A program made the translations under genes and the position numbers. Of a stretch of 64,000 nt of DNA, positions 62,292 through 64,000 are shown one piece after another; position 1 is the stretch's first letter; the number at the start of each line of letters is the position of its first letter. Below the pieces are notes generated by a model. That model saw only the letters and a list, made by a program, of their open reading frames with translations. It was not told the origin of the DNA and did no database searches. The stretch spans positions 492,354-556,353 of the forward strand of contig NZ_QRDQ01000008.1 in assembly GCF_003385895.1 (NCBI RefSeq). The letters run 5' to 3'. This DNA comes from Flavobacterium cutihirudinis (GTDB lineage Bacteria > Bacteroidota > Bacteroidia > Flavobacteriales > Flavobacteriaceae).

Positions 62292-63275
62292 ATGAAAAGA
62301 ATACTTATTACCGGAGCGGCGGGTTTTTTAGGATCACATTTGTGCGATCGATTTATCAAAGAAGGCTATTATGTCATCGGAATGGATAATTTGATAACAG
62401 GCGACCTTAAAAACATTGAACACTTATTCAAACTAGAACATTTTGAATTTTATCATCACGATATCACCAAATTTGTTCATGTTCCTGGTGATTTAGATTA
62501 TATTTTGCACTTCGCTTCGCCTGCAAGCCCAATCGATTATTTAAAAATCCCGATTCAAACTTTAAAAGTAGGATCACTAGGAACGCATAATTTATTAGGA
62601 TTGGCAAGGGTTAAGAAAGCGAGAATTCTTATAGCATCAACTTCTGAAGTTTATGGAGATCCTTTGGTGCATCCGCAAACGGAAGAATATTACGGAAACG
62701 TAAACACAATTGGACCGCGCGGCGTTTATGATGAAGCCAAACGTTTTCAAGAATCTATAACAATGGCCTATCATACGTTTCACGGTGTAGAAACCAGAAT
62801 CGTGCGTATTTTTAATACATACGGACCTAGAATGCGATTAAATGACGGTCGTGTAATTCCTGCGTTTATAGGTCAGGCTTTGCGCGGAGAAGATTTAACC
62901 ATTTTTGGAGACGGAATGCAGACGCGTTCTTTCTGTTATGTTGATGATCAGGTCGAAGGAATTTATAGATTATTGCATTCTGATTATGTGTATCCGGTAA
63001 ATATTGGAAATCCGGACGAAATTACCATTAAAGATTTCGCAGAAGAAATCATAAAGCTAACAGGGACCAACCAAAAAGTTGTGTATCATCCGTTGCCAAT
63101 AAATGATCCGTTACAGCGTCAGCCAGATACTACCAAAGCGAAAGAATTGTTAGGTTGGGAAGCAAAAGTAAGTCGTTCTGAAGGAATGAAAATCACGTAT
63201 GATTATTTTAGATCACTTTCTAAAGAAGAACTTTCTAAAGAAGAGCACAAAGACTTTTCAAGTTATATAAAATAA
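62292..63275 (+). CDS. UDP-glucuronate decarboxylase-like NAD-dependent epimerase
   Basis: 327 residues from [14 protein letters not shown] (the frame is open 16 codons earlier from a GTG within the promoter). The Rossmann motif GAAGFLGSH, the [39 protein letters not shown] block, TSEVYGDP and the YDEAKR (Y-x-x-x-K type, catalytic) pattern are those of the UXS/SDR family. It is expected to convert UDP-glucuronate to UDP-xylose, a donor for the polysaccharide. It starts the last rightward stretch of the locus, 28 bp before the sugar transferase. Confidence 0.88.
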   Translation: MKRILITGAAGFLGSHLCDRFIKEGYYVIGMDNLITGDLKNIEHLFKLEHFEFYHHDITKFVHVPGDLDYILHFASPASPIDYLKIPIQTLKVGSLGTHNLLGLARVKKARILIASTSEVYGDPLVHPQTEEYYGNVNTIGPRGVYDEAKRFQESITMAYHTFHGVETRIVRIFNTYGPRMRLNDGRVIPAFIGQALRGEDLTIFGDGMQTRSFCYVDDQVEGIYRLLHSDYVYPVNIGNPDEITIKDFAEEIIKLTGTNQKVVYHPLPINDPLQRQPDTTKAKELLGWEAKVSRSEGMKITYDYFRSLSKEELSKEEHKDFSSYIK

Positions 63276-63303
63276 GACTGTTCACACAGTATATTAAAGA
63301 ATT

Positions 63304-64000
63304 ATGACCGCGTCTCAAATAGGAAGATACTCAAAGTATATCAGGCCAATTAGTATTTTAATCGACCTGACAATCATTGCAGTAATGGGTTTTTATTTGT
63401 TTTCAAATCATGTTTCAAATGTGCTTTTTTTTATTTTGTATCAATATATTGGCTGGTTTTTTATAGCATACAGTATAAAATTTTATGCTATTTATCGGTT
63501 TACGCCGCCTGTAGAAATTGCGTCTAAAATCTTTAAACAAGGAATATTGTTTTTATTGGTTGTAATTGCGTTTTTCCCGTTTTCAAGACAAGCTGTGTTT
63601 AGTGAATTTACAATTGCGACCTTTATTTCATTGGTACTTTTGTTGGTCACTATTTTTAAGTTTTCCCTTTTTTTCTATTTAAAAGAATACAGAATCCTAA
63701 CAGGAAGTAATTATAGAAATGCTGTTATTGTTGGTTTTACACCCGAAGCAATTCGTCTAAAAGATCTTTTTGAAACCCGAAAAGATTATGGATATCGTTT
63801 TCTGGGATTTTTTTCGGATAAAAAAACAAGTCCAAATAATACAGGAAGTCTTTCGGAAATTAAAACGTTTGTAATTGAAAATAAAGTAGATGAAATCTAT
63901 TGTTCTTTAAATGAAGTATCAGATAATTATTTGAAAGATTTGATCGATTTTGCAGATGAAAATAATAAAACGATAAAGTTTATTCCCGACACAAAAGAGA
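63304..64000 (+). CDS. undecaprenyl-phosphate sugar transferase, N-terminal part (runs off right edge)
   Basis: At least 232 residues: four membrane helices (about 16-34, 39-57, 73-93, 101-123), then a Rossmann-like CoA-binding domain (NAVIVGFTPEAIRLKDLFETRK, GYRFLGFFSD, about 140-230). This is the N-terminal half of WbaP/exopolysaccharide-type priming transferases; the catalytic bacterial sugar transferase domain would lie beyond the edge. It attaches the first sugar phosphate to undecaprenyl phosphate. Start ATG at 63304 is supported by the helix order. Confidence 0.8.
   Translation, partial: MTASQIGRYSKYIRPISILIDLTIIAVMGFYLFSNHVSNVLFFILYQYIGWFFIAYSIKFYAIYRFTPPVEIASKIFKQGILFLLVVIAFFPFSRQAVFSEFTIATFISLVLLLVTIFKFSLFFYLKEYRILTGSNYRNAVIVGFTPEAIRLKDLFETRKDYGYRFLGFFSDKKTSPNNTGSLSEIKTFVIENKVDEIYCSLNEVSDNYLKDLIDFADENNKTIKFIPDTKE

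Overview
The window comes from a low-GC chromosome of the Bacteroidota, most likely a gliding Flavobacterium close to F. johnsoniae. Several signs agree: an SprB-type gliding adhesin next to a PorP/SprF-type protein, a degenerate type B CTD of the type IX secretion system (T9SS), promoters of the TTG-N17..19-TAnnTTTG type, and Bacteroidota-only families such as DUF4175, the HU-CCDC81/SPOR protein and the GH3-like enzyme.

Region 1 (1-12961, all minus strand) is a cell-surface block. Its order and architecture match the F. johnsoniae operon sprC-sprD-sprB-sprF. The SprB-like adhesin runs off the left edge. SprD carries a PorP/SprF barrel, about 830 residues of Ala/Lys/Asp/Glu repeat and a SPOR-like C-terminus. 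Two secreted proteins lie upstream of the operon.

Region 2 (13.4-25.5 kb) is mostly housekeeping: holB, a DoxX-like protein, an acyl-CoA thioesterase, recA, plsC, trpS, dprA, an HU-CCDC81/SPOR protein and a PIF1/Dda-like helicase. Between recA and plsC lie two tandem promoter-like sites with the same unusual spacing, each followed by a short unit and a hairpin. Between plsC and trpS sits a GxxExxY gene inside long inverted repeats.

Region 3 (25.5-46.1 kb, mainly minus) holds an OmpH-like lipoprotein, a methyltransferase with a decayed duplicate of its 3' end, mnmG, a dense cluster of parS-like palindromes, ybeY, DUF4175, gltX, an SPFH protein, a YtxH/holin-like envelope-stress cluster, a C-terminally extended glnS, folB, tRNA-Cys, and an rnr operon.

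Region 4 (46.1-52.9 kb) starts with a 780-bp AT-rich gap where prevailing gene direction changes from leftward to rightward. Together with TTATCAACA-like nonamers and the parS cluster 16 kb away, this makes it a candidate replication origin. rpiB, a DUF1294 protein, tex, tatA, a shortened M23-like protein and a GH3-like acyl-adenylating enzyme follow.

Region 5 (53-64 kb) has a RAYT (REP-associated tyrosine transposase) gene with REP-like palindromes, a large nucleosidase-like protein, and the start of an exopolysaccharide/O-antigen locus: Wzz-like protein, flippase, two GT4 glycosyltransferases, two polymerase/ligase-like membrane proteins, a UDP-glucuronate decarboxylase-like enzyme and a truncated undecaprenyl-phosphate sugar transferase.

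Intergenic DNA carries several repeat families: REP-like palindromes, MITE-like perfect inverted repeats, a GCCACGAATTG-type inverted repeat, and the CTTTGCG-rich repeats around GxxExxY. No CRISPR array, rRNA or complete prophage was seen.
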